From NCBI GenBank assembly GCA_026708185.1, contig JAPOVK010000057.1, positions 1-64,000 of the forward strand: 64,000 bases of DNA. Direction: 5' to 3'. This stretch comes from Gammaproteobacteria bacterium (lineage in GTDB: Bacteria > Pseudomonadota > Gammaproteobacteria > Pseudomonadales > Azotimanducaceae). Positions within the stretch are counted from its first letter, which is position 1. Each line of letters opens with the position of its first letter. The notes beneath the pieces are model-generated. The model was not told where the DNA came from. It ran no database searches and saw nothing but the letters and a program-made list of their open reading frames with translations. A program made the position numbers and the translations under genes. This document shows, one piece after another, positions 1 to 8,805 of the stretch.

Positions 1-1
1 C

Positions 2-181
2 CCGTTCGTGGAGGTGGCCGGGCCGGATGCGGCCGTGCGGCTCGTACGGGCCTGCGGTCGGCTGATCCGCCACGAGGAGGACCGCGGCCGGATCACGCTG
101 CTCGACCGCCGCATCGTGACGGCCCGTTACGGCAGGGCGCTCCTTGACTCGTTACCCCCTTATCGTCTGGATATCACCTAG
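2..181 (+). CDS. dinG: DinG-family ATP-dependent helicase, C-terminal end (partial)
   Basis: Only the last 59 codons are in the window; the gene enters from the left edge and ends at TAG 179-181. The tail reads RACGRLIRHEEDRG, then LLDRRIV and YGRALLDSLPP. This is the usual ending of DinG/YoaA superfamily 2 helicases, where motif VI (the conserved G-R-I/L-I-R element) is followed by a short C-terminal segment. DinG is an iron-sulfur 5'-3' helicase that unwinds R-loops and D-loops. The Fe-S cysteines and Walker motifs lie outside the window, so DinG cannot be told from YoaA. Confidence 0.75.
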   Translation, partial: PFVEVAGPDAAVRLVRACGRLIRHEEDRGRITLLDRRIVTARYGRALLDSLPPYRLDIT

Positions 182-549
182 GCCCAGGCCGCGTCGTACG
201 TGCGGCGTCAAGGAGCTTTGGGACCTGGCGACCCCGGTCCCGGGGCGCGCGCCGGTGATCTACGAGCAGCAGGCCGAAGGCGGACCACGCTCGCGGCCGG
301 GTTCCGACATTCTACCGGGGGTCATCGCCGATCTGTTGCCTGCTGCGGTGGCCGCCCTGCGCGACATCGGTGGTCCCCTCGCTTTCGCGGAAAGGCGGGC
401 ACGCGGCGAGCCTGTGGACCAAAGACTGCCCGCCGCAGTTGGTGGACCGCCTGGGTGGGAGCGACCCCCGAAGGCCGGCGGTTCTCAAGATCCCCGAAAG
501 TCCTCTGAACAAGGCCATCCCTGGCCTTGTTGGCCCGAGCGGCGGCGGC
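182..549. other. Intergenic stretch without a supported gene
   Basis: About 370 bases lie between the dinG stop and the 3' end of the minus-strand hypothetical gene. Open frames cross it on both strands, but their arginine- and proline-rich translations resemble no family and they lack good start contexts. The only structure seen is the hairpin at 508-531. Confidence 0.5.
508..531. terminator. Perfect 10-bp stem-loop, possible terminator
   Basis: AACAAGGCCA (508-517) and TGGCCTTGTT (522-531) are perfect complements around a 4-base loop. The hairpin lies just past the stop of the minus-strand gene at 550, where transcripts from both sides should end. No long T-run follows, so intrinsic termination is only a possibility. 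Confidence 0.35.
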
Positions 550-1179
550 TCAGATCGAGAGTTCGGGGGGGCGCAGTCCGAGGCGGTTGGCCGCTTGCCC
601 CACGATGTAGCCGATGATCTCCGCGGCGTCGGGCGGGACGGACATCCCACTCGCCTCGTGCAGCGCGTTCAGTTCGGCCGCGAAGCGCCGGAGCTGCTCG
701 GCGTTGGCCTGGTCAAGCACGCGGGCGGTGACGCGCATGAGATTCGGGGACACCTGGTACCAGGCGCGGTCGGTCGCCTCGGCGGCCACGTCCTCGATCA
801 TCGCCAGGGCCACGGTCATGTCCGTGTCGACCGCCAGCGAGTGCCACGGCTCGTTGTCGAGGAACTCGGACAGGTGCAGCCGCGTCTCCGCATCGAGGGG
901 GTCCACACCGTCCATCGACACGTCGGCGGCCAGGTCGACCATGATGCAGAAGTCCGCCATGTCCTGTTCGGCGAGGGTGCCGAGCGCCTCCTCCGCGCCC
1001 TCGTTCAGACCGTTTCTCGCCAGGAACTCGATCTCGTCCCGGAGTTCCCGCGCCCGCAGTACGAACGCCTCGTGGTGCGAAGCGTCCTCCGCGTGCGTCT
1101 CGGCAAGCCTTTGGTGGATGTTGTCGCGCCACGTCCAGAAACGTACGAGGTTGCGCGAAGGGTCGCCGGTTTCGGCCAC
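550..1179 (-). CDS. Hypothetical protein, acidic and helical, 209 aa
   Basis: I do not recognise the family. The start is GTG at 1177-1179, with GGAGG five bases upstream on the minus strand, which supports this start. The product is soluble, acidic and probably mostly helical. It opens with a W-x-W-R-D segment near residues 16-20 and has no signal peptide or membrane segment. It is rich in Asp, Glu and Ala without repeats. It sits downstream of uvrB on the same strand with a gap of about 67 bases, so co-transcription is possible, but nothing shows a repair role. Confidence 0.6.
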   Translation of the reverse strand: MAETGDPSRNLVRFWTWRDNIHQRLAETHAEDASHHEAFVLRARELRDEIEFLARNGLNEGAEEALGTLAEQDMADFCIMVDLAADVSMDGVDPLDAETRLHLSEFLDNEPWHSLAVDTDMTVALAMIEDVAAEATDRAWYQVSPNLMRVTARVLDQANAEQLRRFAAELNALHEASGMSVPPDAAEIIGYIVGQAANRLGLRPPELSI

Positions 1180-1246
1180 TGCTGCCTCCGGGTTCGGGTC
1201 CGGGTAGCCTATCAGCTTGCTGCCGCGGGAGGGGTTCCGGCGGGCG

Positions 1247-3262
1247 CTACGAGGCCATCAACTGCCGGTCGCGCAGCGACGCGATCTCGTCGCGCAGGGC
1301 GGCGGCCTCCTCGAACTCGAGGTTGCGGGCCCGCTCGTGCATCTCATCCTCGAGCTTCGCGAGCAGTTTGCCGAGCGCCGCCGGGTCTTCCGGCAGCGCC
1401 TTCTGCCGCTTGCGCTCGGCCTTGCGTCCGCGCGTCTTCGGCATCCCCGGCGCCGCCCGGGCCCCTTCCATGATATCGGGGATCTCCTTGACGATGCCCC
1501 GGGGCGTGATGTTCTGCTCGGCGTTGAAGTCGAGCTGCCTGCGGCGCCGGCGATTGGTCTCGTCGATGGCGGCCTGCATGGAGCCCGTCACCACGTCGGC
1601 GTAGAGGATCGCGCGGCCGTGCAGATGGCGCGCGGCTCGTCCGATGGTCTGGATGAGGGAGCGCTCTGCCCGCAGGAACCCCTCCTTGTCCGCGTCCAGG
1701 ATGGCGACGAGGGAGACTTCGGGCATGTCGAGCCCCTCCCGCAGGAGGTTGATGCCCACGAGCACGTCGAACACCCCGAGGCGCAGGTCGCGCACGATCT
1801 CCATGCGCTCCACCGTGTCGATGTCGGAGTGCAGGTAGCGCACGCGGACCCCGTGTTCATCGAGGTATTCGGTGAGGTCTTCGGCCATTCGCTTGGTCAA
1901 GGTCGTCACCAGGACGCGTTCGCCTGCGGCGACCGTGACGCGGATTTCCTCGAAGAGGTCGTCAACCTGGGTCGATGCCGGCCTTATGTCCACCTGCGGG
2001 TCGACGAGGCCTGTGGGCCGAACCACCTGTTCGACGACGCTGCCGGCGCGATCGCCCTCGTACGGTCCCGGGGTGGCCGAGACAAAGATCATCTGCGGTG
2101 CGAGTCGTTCCCACTCGTCGAATCGCAGCGGCCGGTTGTCGAGTGCGGACGGCAGGCGGAAGCCGTACTCGACCAGCGTCTCCTTGCGGGAGCGGTCGCC
2201 TTTGTACATGCCCCCGAGTTGGGGGACGGTGACGTGCGATTCGTCGACGATAAGCAGCGCGTCCCCTGGCAGATAGTCGAACAGCGTCGGCGGCGGCTGT
2301 CCCGGCTCCCGCCCCGACAGGTAGCGCGAGTAGTTCTCGATGCCGCTGCAGTAGCCGAGTTCGCGGATCATCTCGAGATCGAAGCGCGTGCGCTGCTCCA
2401 GACGCTGCGCCTCGACGAGCTTGTTGGCGTCCTTGAGCACGGCCAAGCGGTCCGCCAGTTCGTCGCGTATCTCGTCGAGGACCGCGAGGATCCGCTCGCG
2501 CGGCGTCACGTAGTGGGTCTTGGGGAAGACGGTGTAGCGCGGCAGCCGGTTGAGAATCTCGCCCGTCAGCGGATCGAACGTGCCGATGTTGTCGATCTCG
2601 TCATCGAACAACTCGACGCGCACCGCCTCCTTCTCCGACTCCGCCGGGAAGATGTCGATGACATCGCCGCGTACCCGGTACGTGCCGCGCTGGAACGCCA
2701 TGTCGTTGCGCGTGTACTGCAACTCCGCCAGGCGGTTCAGGATGTAGCGCTGATCGACCCGGTCGCCCCGGTCGAGGTGCAGCACCATCCGCAGGTAGGA
2801 CTGCGGATCGCCCAGGCCGTAGATCGCGGACACCGAAGCGACGATGACCGTGTCGCGCCGCTCGAGCAGCGCCTTGGTCGCCGACAGGCGCATCTGCTCG
2901 ATGTGCGCGTTCACCGAGGCGTCCTTCTCGATGTACGTATCGGAAGCCGGCACGTAGGCCTCCGGCTGGTAGTAGTCGTAGTAGGAGACGAAGTACTCGA
3001 CGGCGTTACGCGGGAAGAACTCGCGGAACTCCCCGTAGAGCTGGGCCGCGAGGGTTTTGTTCGGCGCGAGCACGAGCGTCGGGCGCTGCACATTCTCGAT
3101 CACGTTCGCGATGGCGAAGGTCTTGCCTGAACCGGTGACCCCGAGCAGCGTCTGATGCGCCAAGCCCGCCTCGATGCCGTCCACCAACCCGGCAATCGCG
3201 GTCGGCTGGTCGCCAGCCGGGCGGTAGTCCGCGACGACCTTGAAGTCGGCTTGCGCTTGCAT
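1247..3262 (-). CDS. uvrB: Excinuclease ABC subunit UvrB
   Basis: This is the damage-verification helicase of nucleotide excision repair, which takes DNA from UvrA and recruits UvrC. The 671-residue length is typical. Walker A GVTGSGKT is at residues 41-48. The tyrosine-rich beta-hairpin that threads the damaged strand ([16 protein letters not shown]) is near 90-105. A DESH box and the helicase motif QTIGRAARH follow. The C-terminal UVR domain that contacts UvrC is intact, around residues 630-665 ([11 protein letters not shown]). The ATG is at 3260-3262. The gene stands between a hypothetical gene and the sodium channel; no SOS box was recognised upstream. Confidence 0.98.
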   Translation of the reverse strand: MQAQADFKVVADYRPAGDQPTAIAGLVDGIEAGLAHQTLLGVTGSGKTFAIANVIENVQRPTLVLAPNKTLAAQLYGEFREFFPRNAVEYFVSYYDYYQPEAYVPASDTYIEKDASVNAHIEQMRLSATKALLERRDTVIVASVSAIYGLGDPQSYLRMVLHLDRGDRVDQRYILNRLAELQYTRNDMAFQRGTYRVRGDVIDIFPAESEKEAVRVELFDDEIDNIGTFDPLTGEILNRLPRYTVFPKTHYVTPRERILAVLDEIRDELADRLAVLKDANKLVEAQRLEQRTRFDLEMIRELGYCSGIENYSRYLSGREPGQPPPTLFDYLPGDALLIVDESHVTVPQLGGMYKGDRSRKETLVEYGFRLPSALDNRPLRFDEWERLAPQMIFVSATPGPYEGDRAGSVVEQVVRPTGLVDPQVDIRPASTQVDDLFEEIRVTVAAGERVLVTTLTKRMAEDLTEYLDEHGVRVRYLHSDIDTVERMEIVRDLRLGVFDVLVGINLLREGLDMPEVSLVAILDADKEGFLRAERSLIQTIGRAARHLHGRAILYADVVTGSMQAAIDETNRRRRRQLDFNAEQNITPRGIVKEIPDIMEGARAAPGMPKTRGRKAERKRQKALPEDPAALGKLLAKLEDEMHERARNLEFEEAAALRDEIASLRDRQLMAS

Positions 3263-3294
3263 GGCGAGAGTTTACGCCACCGGGCGCCGGCCCG

Positions 3295-4128
3295 TCAGTT
3301 CGGCGAACCTCCACGGAGCGCACCGCCCGAGGGTGAACTGAGGGCCTCGCGCAGCGCCGTCACCTCGCCGCGCAGCAAGGCGATCTCGTCGCGCAGCGTC
3401 GCCGCGTCGGCATGGACGTGCTCCTCCACCTCGGCGGCCTCCTGCTCGTGCTGGGTCTGCATGGCATCGACGATGACACCGATGAACAGGTTGATGACGG
3501 CGAAGCTCGTGATCACGATGAAGGGCACGAAGAAGGCCCACGCGTAGGGATACTCGTCCATCACCGGTCGGACGATCCCCATCGACCAGCTCTCCAGCGT
3601 CATGATCTGGAACAGCGTGTACATGGACTCGCCCACCGACCCGAACCAAGGGGCGAAGGTGCTCCCGAAGAAGCTCGTGGCGATCACCGCCGCGACGTAG
3701 AAGATGATCGCGATCAAGCCGATGATCGGGGCCATGCCCGGGATCGCCAGCACCAGGGCTTGGGTCACGCGGCGCATCTGCGGCACGACGGAGACCAGGC
3801 GCATGATGCGCAGGATGCGCAATGCGCGCAGCACCGAGAACGGGCCGCTGGTCGGTACCAGGGCGATGCCAACCACCAGGAAGTCGAAGACGTTCCACGG
3901 ATCACGGAAAAAGGCCCGGCCCCGACCGTAGAGCTTCGCGGCGATCTCCAGCACGAAGACGGTCAGCACGAACGCGTCGAAGACGGCCAGGGGTTGCCCG
4001 TAGGCCGCCCGAATCGCCGGGGACGTCTCAAGCCCGAGTGTCACGGCGTTGAGAACGATCAGCGCCGTGATGAATGCCTGCGCCCGCTTACCCTCGACCA
4101 ACGTCGCGATCCTGGTCCTCGCGCTCAT
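3295..4128 (-). CDS. Bacterial voltage-gated sodium channel (NaChBac/NaV type)
   Basis: The single-domain ion channel subunit has 277 residues and should assemble as an inner-membrane homotetramer. Six hydrophobic segments are visible. The S4 voltage sensor reads LRALRILRIMRLV with arginines every third residue. The pore loop carries TLESWSM, matching the selectivity filter of NaChBac-like sodium channels. After S6 (INLFIGVIVDAM) comes an acidic and then heptad-like tail, as in the neck and coiled-coil of NaV channels. The frame extends 22 codons further upstream, but the ATG at 4126-4128 has GGGAGGCGGC directly before it and is the better start. It is divergent from the hydrolase at 4186. 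Confidence 0.93.
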   Translation of the reverse strand: MSARTRIATLVEGKRAQAFITALIVLNAVTLGLETSPAIRAAYGQPLAVFDAFVLTVFVLEIAAKLYGRGRAFFRDPWNVFDFLVVGIALVPTSGPFSVLRALRILRIMRLVSVVPQMRRVTQALVLAIPGMAPIIGLIAIIFYVAAVIATSFFGSTFAPWFGSVGESMYTLFQIMTLESWSMGIVRPVMDEYPYAWAFFVPFIVITSFAVINLFIGVIVDAMQTQHEQEAAEVEEHVHADAATLRDEIALLRGEVTALREALSSPSGGALRGGSPN

Positions 4129-4185
4129 GCCGCCTCCCACCTCGAAAAAGCGGCGAACTATACTGCTTGGAGCCAGGAGCCCGTC

Positions 4186-5352
4186 ATGAAGCACAGCGTC
4201 AACCTAGGCAACCGCGTCCTCATCGCGGCAATCCTCGCGATGGCGGCGACATCAACTGCGGCAGGCGAGGACGAACCGCCGCGCGTCGAGGCGGATGGCA
4301 CTGTTCACGTGCCGGCGTTCGATCTTCCCGAGACGGCCTACCTGAGCGACGAGTCGCGCGCGGCGATGAAGCACTTCCGCGAGGTCTACGGCCCCGAATT
4401 CGGCCAGTTCTCGCAGGGCTGCGCCAGCTTCAGCGAGGTGGCCGACGACCCCGCCGCGATGCGCGCGGCCCGGGATTGCGTTGCCGCGGGCTACTACCGC
4501 ACGGCCATCTACAAGGACACCATCGCCAAGCATCCGGTCGAAATCACGAACGAGGAGGTTGCGGGCGTCTACACCGAGGTCTTCGTCCCCAAGGACGGGA
4601 TCGCGGTGTCCAACGAGAACAGAGTCCTGATCAGCATCCACGGCGGCGGGTTCGTTGTCGGCGCTCGCTACTTCAGCCACACCGAGGCCATGCAGGTCGC
4701 ACACATGGGAGGCTACAAGGTGGTCAGCCCGGACTACCGCATGGCACCCGAGTTCACTCACCCGGCCGGCGTCGAGGACGTGATCGCTGTCTACAAGGCG
4801 CTGCTCGAGGACTACAGCGCAGGCAACATCGGCATCTACGGCTGCTCGGCAGGTGCCATGCTCACCGCGCAGACCGTTGCCCACATCCTCAGCAACGACC
4901 TACCCGTCCCCGGCGCGATCGGTCTCTTCTGCGCCGGGATTCCGACAACGGATCGCGACACGCCCGGCGTCTTCAAGATGGGCCGGAGCGAGAGCGCCTT
5001 CCTGGTGTCCGCCATCAACGGCTTCCCGCGGCCGGTCGAGGTGACCGACCCGCCCCAGCCGAGCGGCTACTTCCGGGGAGTCGCCGCGAACGATCCCGTC
5101 GTCGCACCCGGTGACCATGACAACCTGCTGGCCCGGTTTCCGCCCAGTCTGCTCATCAGCGGAACGCGCGACTTCGCCTTGGGCGCCGTCCTCGCCAGTC
5201 ACAACAAGCTCATTCGCCTAGGTGTCGAGGCCGACCTGCACGTCTGGGAGGGCCTCGGCCATGCGACCTTCGCGTTCAACCCTCGCCTGCCGGAGTCGGA
5301 CGAAGTGCACAACGTGATCGTGCGCTTCTTCGACAAGCACCTCGGCCGCTAG
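4186..5352 (+). CDS. Secreted alpha/beta hydrolase, HSL/esterase family
   Basis: The product has 388 residues and begins with an N-terminal signal peptide (LIAAILAMAATSTAAG). The oxyanion-hole motif HGGGF is followed by the nucleophile elbow GCSAG (a G-x-S-x-G form). The late GTRDF and GLGHATF segments supply the acid and histidine of the triad. This arrangement is typical of hormone-sensitive-lipase-like carboxylesterases, which hydrolyse esters; the substrate cannot be told. A cysteine pair before the fold may form a periplasmic disulfide. The ATG at 4186 has CAGGAG just upstream. It ends 8 bases from the convergent quinoprotein gene. Confidence 0.85.
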   Translation: MKHSVNLGNRVLIAAILAMAATSTAAGEDEPPRVEADGTVHVPAFDLPETAYLSDESRAAMKHFREVYGPEFGQFSQGCASFSEVADDPAAMRAARDCVAAGYYRTAIYKDTIAKHPVEITNEEVAGVYTEVFVPKDGIAVSNENRVLISIHGGGFVVGARYFSHTEAMQVAHMGGYKVVSPDYRMAPEFTHPAGVEDVIAVYKALLEDYSAGNIGIYGCSAGAMLTAQTVAHILSNDLPVPGAIGLFCAGIPTTDRDTPGVFKMGRSESAFLVSAINGFPRPVEVTDPPQPSGYFRGVAANDPVVAPGDHDNLLARFPPSLLISGTRDFALGAVLASHNKLIRLGVEADLHVWEGLGHATFAFNPRLPESDEVHNVIVRFFDKHLGR

Positions 5353-5360
5353 GGCGGGGG

Positions 5361-7595
5361 TTACGGCAGCCGAAACGCGGTCAGTCGCCCCGGCTCCAAT
5401 CCCGCCCCGGTGGCAACAACCACGAACTGCCGACCGCCCGCGCGGTAGCCCATGGGCGGTGCCGACATGTGCGTGCCGGGCAGCGCGTGTTCAGCTAGCA
5501 ACGCGCCCGTCGTCTTGTCGAGTACGCGCAGGACGCTGTCGCGCCGCCCGCGGCGATGGCCGTGAAAGATCGCGGTCTTGGTGACCAGCAAACCCGGCGC
5601 GTTCCCGACCACGCCGAGATCCGGCAAGTCGAGCCCTTCGAGCAGCGGATGGTCCACCGGCCCGCGTCCGTTCGCGACCTGCCAGGCGATCTCGCCGGTG
5701 TCCAGGTGGTAGGCCGTGATACTCGACCACGGCGGCTTGACCACCGGCAGGCCGTCGACGTCCACGCCGCTCGGCCGGATGCGGTACGGCTGCCCGAAGC
5801 GCTCCACATCCTGCTCCCGGGCTGTCATCAACAGGGGCATCCGCCGGGAGGCGACGTAGAGCATCCGTGTTTCCGGATCGAACGCGGCGCCACCCCAGTT
5901 GGCACCCCCGCCCCAGCCCGGCACGGCGACGCTGCCCTGGGTCGATGGCGGCAGGAACAGACCGCCCAGTCGGTACGGCGCGAGCTTCTCGCGCGCTTGC
6001 TCGGCGAGTTGCGGCGTCAGGTCGTTCAAGTCGTCGTCGGTCAGCCCCTGCAGCTCGAACGGTGGCGGCCACGTGGGAAACGGCTGCGTCTTCGCGGCCA
6101 CTTCGCCGGCGAGGTCGCTCGGCGGCACCGCGCGGTCTTCCACCGGCCAAAGCGGCTTGCCGGTGACGCGGTCGAGCACATAGAGGAAGCCAATCTTGGT
6201 GACCTGGGCGACGGCCTTAACCGGCTTGCCGTCCACCACGATGTCCGTCACCACCGGCGCGGCCGGCAGGTCGTAGTCCCAAATGTCGTGACGAACGGTC
6301 TGGAAGTGCCAGAGGCGTTCGCCGGTCTTGACGTCGACGGCGACCAGCGAGGTCGAGAAAAGGTTGTCGCCGGGCCGCAGTCCCCCGTAGAAGTGGCTCG
6401 TCGGCGCTGTGAGCGGGAGGTAGGCGATGCCGAGCTCAGGATCGCAGCTCATCATCGACCAGACGTTGGTATTGCCCATCCACTTCCAGGAGTCGGCGCC
6501 CCACGTGTCGTTGCCGAACTCGCTCTCCTGCGGCACCGTTTTGAACGCCCAAAGCTGGCGGCCGGTGTGCACGTCGAAGGCGCGCACATCCCCGAGCGGG
6601 ACGTTGGCGCGCCAATCCGATCCGTCCCGGCTGACGTGGGAGTTGTCGGAGGTCTGGTTGCCGACCAGGAGCGCCTCGCCGCAGACGGCCGGGGCGTAGC
6701 TCCACGACGCGCGTCGACGCGGAATTGGCCGGCGCAGACCCTGGGTCAGGTCGACGCGGCCCGCGTTCGCGCCTTCGCGCTCGCCGAAGCCGGGGACCGG
6801 CTTCCCCGAACTGGCCGACAAGGCGATCAGCCAACCATCGCTCGTGAGCAGCAGGATCCGCCCGCTGTCCGCTTCGTCGTCGCGGTGGTAGGCCAGTCCG
6901 CGAGTCGAGAAGCCGAACATGGCCGGTCGCGGGCCGTCGCCGGTGCCAGGGTCGAAGGTCCACAGGGTCTCGCCGCTCAAGGGATCGACGGCGGCGACAG
7001 CCGAGTACGCCGTACGTACGAACAGCTTGCCTTCCGCCATCAGCGGTGTGACTTTGAAGCCGTCAGGAACCTTGGCGCGCCACGACCGGGCATTCGCAGT
7101 CCGTGGAATATCCTCGTAGCGATAGTTGTCGAATGCCTCCCACGTCCAGGCAACACGCAGGTCGGCCGCGTTCTCCGCCGAAACGTCGGCAAGCGGTGCG
7201 TACTTGTGGGCGCGCAGACCGCCGCCGTAGGCCGGCCAGTCGCCGTGCGAGGTCGAATAGTCGAAGACGCGCTCCGTATCCGCCGCGAGGGGTTTCAGGG
7301 CCGGAACGGCGGAGGCCCCCGGTGTCTGTCCAACGACCGTAGGCTCGGGGCGCACCACCTCCGTTTCGCGCTCCGCAAGCCAGGCGACATCGATGATGTC
7401 GGCACCGCGCCGTTCACGTTCGTCGACGAGCCACTGGCCGCGCTCGCTGTGCCCCTCGCCGCCGCTTGCCGTGATGTGACAGAAGGAGCAATCGGTCGCA
7501 CCGAAGCGAAGCGCCGGTGCCAGGTGCTCGGGGTTCGGCCAAGCGGGCGAGGCGACGCTCGCCACACCCGCGGCGAGCAACCACTTACCACGCAT
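5361..7595 (-). CDS. PQQ-dependent quinoprotein dehydrogenase with a single haem-c motif
   Basis: This 744-residue exported protein opens with a signal peptide. A CSFCH (C-x-x-C-H) haem-c motif is at residues 36-40. A long PQQ-type beta-propeller follows (GDWPAYGGG near 117-125, then repeated W-docking blades such as GETLWTFDPGTG and GERLWHFQT). It should oxidise an alcohol, sugar or polyol in the periplasm and pass electrons through its haem. An N-terminal haem domain is less usual than a C-terminal one. The start overlaps the end of the PhyH gene by 11 bases, so the two are probably translationally coupled. The substrate is unknown. PQQ synthesis genes are not in the window. Confidence 0.85.
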   Translation of the reverse strand: MRGKWLLAAGVASVASPAWPNPEHLAPALRFGATDCSFCHITASGGEGHSERGQWLVDERERRGADIIDVAWLAERETEVVRPEPTVVGQTPGASAVPALKPLAADTERVFDYSTSHGDWPAYGGGLRAHKYAPLADVSAENAADLRVAWTWEAFDNYRYEDIPRTANARSWRAKVPDGFKVTPLMAEGKLFVRTAYSAVAAVDPLSGETLWTFDPGTGDGPRPAMFGFSTRGLAYHRDDEADSGRILLLTSDGWLIALSASSGKPVPGFGEREGANAGRVDLTQGLRRPIPRRRASWSYAPAVCGEALLVGNQTSDNSHVSRDGSDWRANVPLGDVRAFDVHTGRQLWAFKTVPQESEFGNDTWGADSWKWMGNTNVWSMMSCDPELGIAYLPLTAPTSHFYGGLRPGDNLFSTSLVAVDVKTGERLWHFQTVRHDIWDYDLPAAPVVTDIVVDGKPVKAVAQVTKIGFLYVLDRVTGKPLWPVEDRAVPPSDLAGEVAAKTQPFPTWPPPFELQGLTDDDLNDLTPQLAEQAREKLAPYRLGGLFLPPSTQGSVAVPGWGGGANWGGAAFDPETRMLYVASRRMPLLMTAREQDVERFGQPYRIRPSGVDVDGLPVVKPPWSSITAYHLDTGEIAWQVANGRGPVDHPLLEGLDLPDLGVVGNAPGLLVTKTAIFHGHRRGRRDSVLRVLDKTTGALLAEHALPGTHMSAPPMGYRAGGRQFVVVATGAGLEPGRLTAFRLP

Positions 7596-8748
7596 ACTGG
7601 TCGCTGCGGGCTTGCGCTTGCGAGATGCCCTTGCCGCGGGTCAACGACGGATCGAGCCAGGCGTCTATGGCGACCGACTCGTAGCCGAACCCATGGCCGT
7701 CGGCGAGCCGCTCGCGCACCTCGTCCTGGGTCAGCCAATCCCCGACGTAGCGCGCCGGGAAACCGTGGTGGTTGAGTTCGAAGGCGTACACCCGGGCCAG
7801 GCTCTCGCCCTCGTCGTAGTCGCCCACGTAGGTGAGCCAAGGGGTTTCGACCTTGACCGCCTCGCGCATGCCGGCGTGCGCCGAGGCGATGTAGTTGCCG
7901 AGGTCCCAGTCAGGGATCGCCCGTTCGTGGAACGTCGGACCGCCCGGCAACTTGCCGTCGAGCAGCAGGTAGCGGTCGTCGCGCTGAAGCAGGACCCGGG
8001 CCATGGCAATCGGCTTGTCGCTGTGGAATCTGACCGCGTCTCGACCGGCATCGGTGAGCCCGGCGTAGGCGGCGTCCGTGAACTGGTAGTACCCGGTTGC
8101 CGGCGGATAGTGCGCGGCAGCGTATTTGTTAAAGAAGCCGATGCGGTGGTCCTGCGACTGGTTCGGTGCCGCCCGGTGCCAGCAGTGCATGTTCATCAGC
8201 AAGAGGTCGCCGCGCTTGAGTTCAGGATCGACGAACGAGTCGTCGTCGGGCGTCACCGCCGGGTCGATCTCCAGTGCTCGCCCGCCGCGGTCGTGAACGC
8301 GCTCAAGACGATGCGACCCCGGCGAGACGAACAACTGGCCCCGCTTGGCATCGAAGTCCATGAGAGGAACGATGGTGAACAGCCAGTTCATCGACGAGCC
8401 GACCGGCCGCCAGCGCTTGTAGTCGTTGTGCTTGGGGATCGGCGGACCGCCCGGGGTACGGTCGTAGATGACGAATGCGGTGAGGACGGGATCGTCGCCG
8501 AGCAAGGTCCCGGCGGCGTTCAGGATCGCCGGATGGCCGGCCACGAAGCCGAGATCCGGATCGGCCATGCAGCTTTCCGCCAGGGTGTAGCGGCCCGGCG
8601 CGGGATAGGTTCCAGGCAGCGGTCCATGCAAGGGCGGGTGGCGGCGGAACGCGGTGGCGAAACGCTCGATCTCGGCGTCGTCCAGCGCATCGCGGACGAC
8701 CAGGTAGCCATCCCGTGAATAGCGTTCAACGTCCTCGGGTGCGAGCAT
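7585..8748 (-). CDS. Phytanoyl-CoA dioxygenase (PhyH) family Fe(II)/2-oxoglutarate oxygenase
   Basis: The predicted product is a cytosolic hydroxylase of 387 residues. The N-terminal YSRDGYLVVRDAL is the PhyH opening. An H-x-D metal motif (KHNDYKRW) lies about a third of the way in. The distal histidine and arginine are supplied by the CWHRAAPNQSQDHRIGF region. A C-terminal extension of about 140 residues beyond the catalytic core has no family I can name. The frame can begin at a TTG six codons earlier, but the ATG at 8746-8748 has GGGGAG upstream and is preferred. It is co-oriented and overlapping with the quinoprotein gene, suggesting successive oxidation steps on one substrate (inference). 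Confidence 0.85.
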   Translation of the reverse strand: MLAPEDVERYSRDGYLVVRDALDDAEIERFATAFRRHPPLHGPLPGTYPAPGRYTLAESCMADPDLGFVAGHPAILNAAGTLLGDDPVLTAFVIYDRTPGGPPIPKHNDYKRWRPVGSSMNWLFTIVPLMDFDAKRGQLFVSPGSHRLERVHDRGGRALEIDPAVTPDDDSFVDPELKRGDLLLMNMHCWHRAAPNQSQDHRIGFFNKYAAAHYPPATGYYQFTDAAYAGLTDAGRDAVRFHSDKPIAMARVLLQRDDRYLLLDGKLPGGPTFHERAIPDWDLGNYIASAHAGMREAVKVETPWLTYVGDYDEGESLARVYAFELNHHGFPARYVGDWLTQDEVRERLADGHGFGYESVAIDAWLDPSLTRGKGISQAQARSDQYAW

Positions 8749-8805
8749 CCACCATCTCCCCGTCAATCCCCATAGACTTCGACTTTAACCCGAAGCGTCG
8801 GTGGT

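Noticed and set aside
370-1473. 367-codon plus-strand frame spanning 370-1473
   Set aside because: It crosses the minus-strand hypothetical gene and the uvrB end; its composition is not protein-like.
1217-3130. 637-codon plus-strand frame opposite uvrB
   Set aside because: It mirrors a certain gene on the other strand. Its translation is rich in Arg, His and Val without any family motif, as expected for antisense frames in GC-rich DNA.
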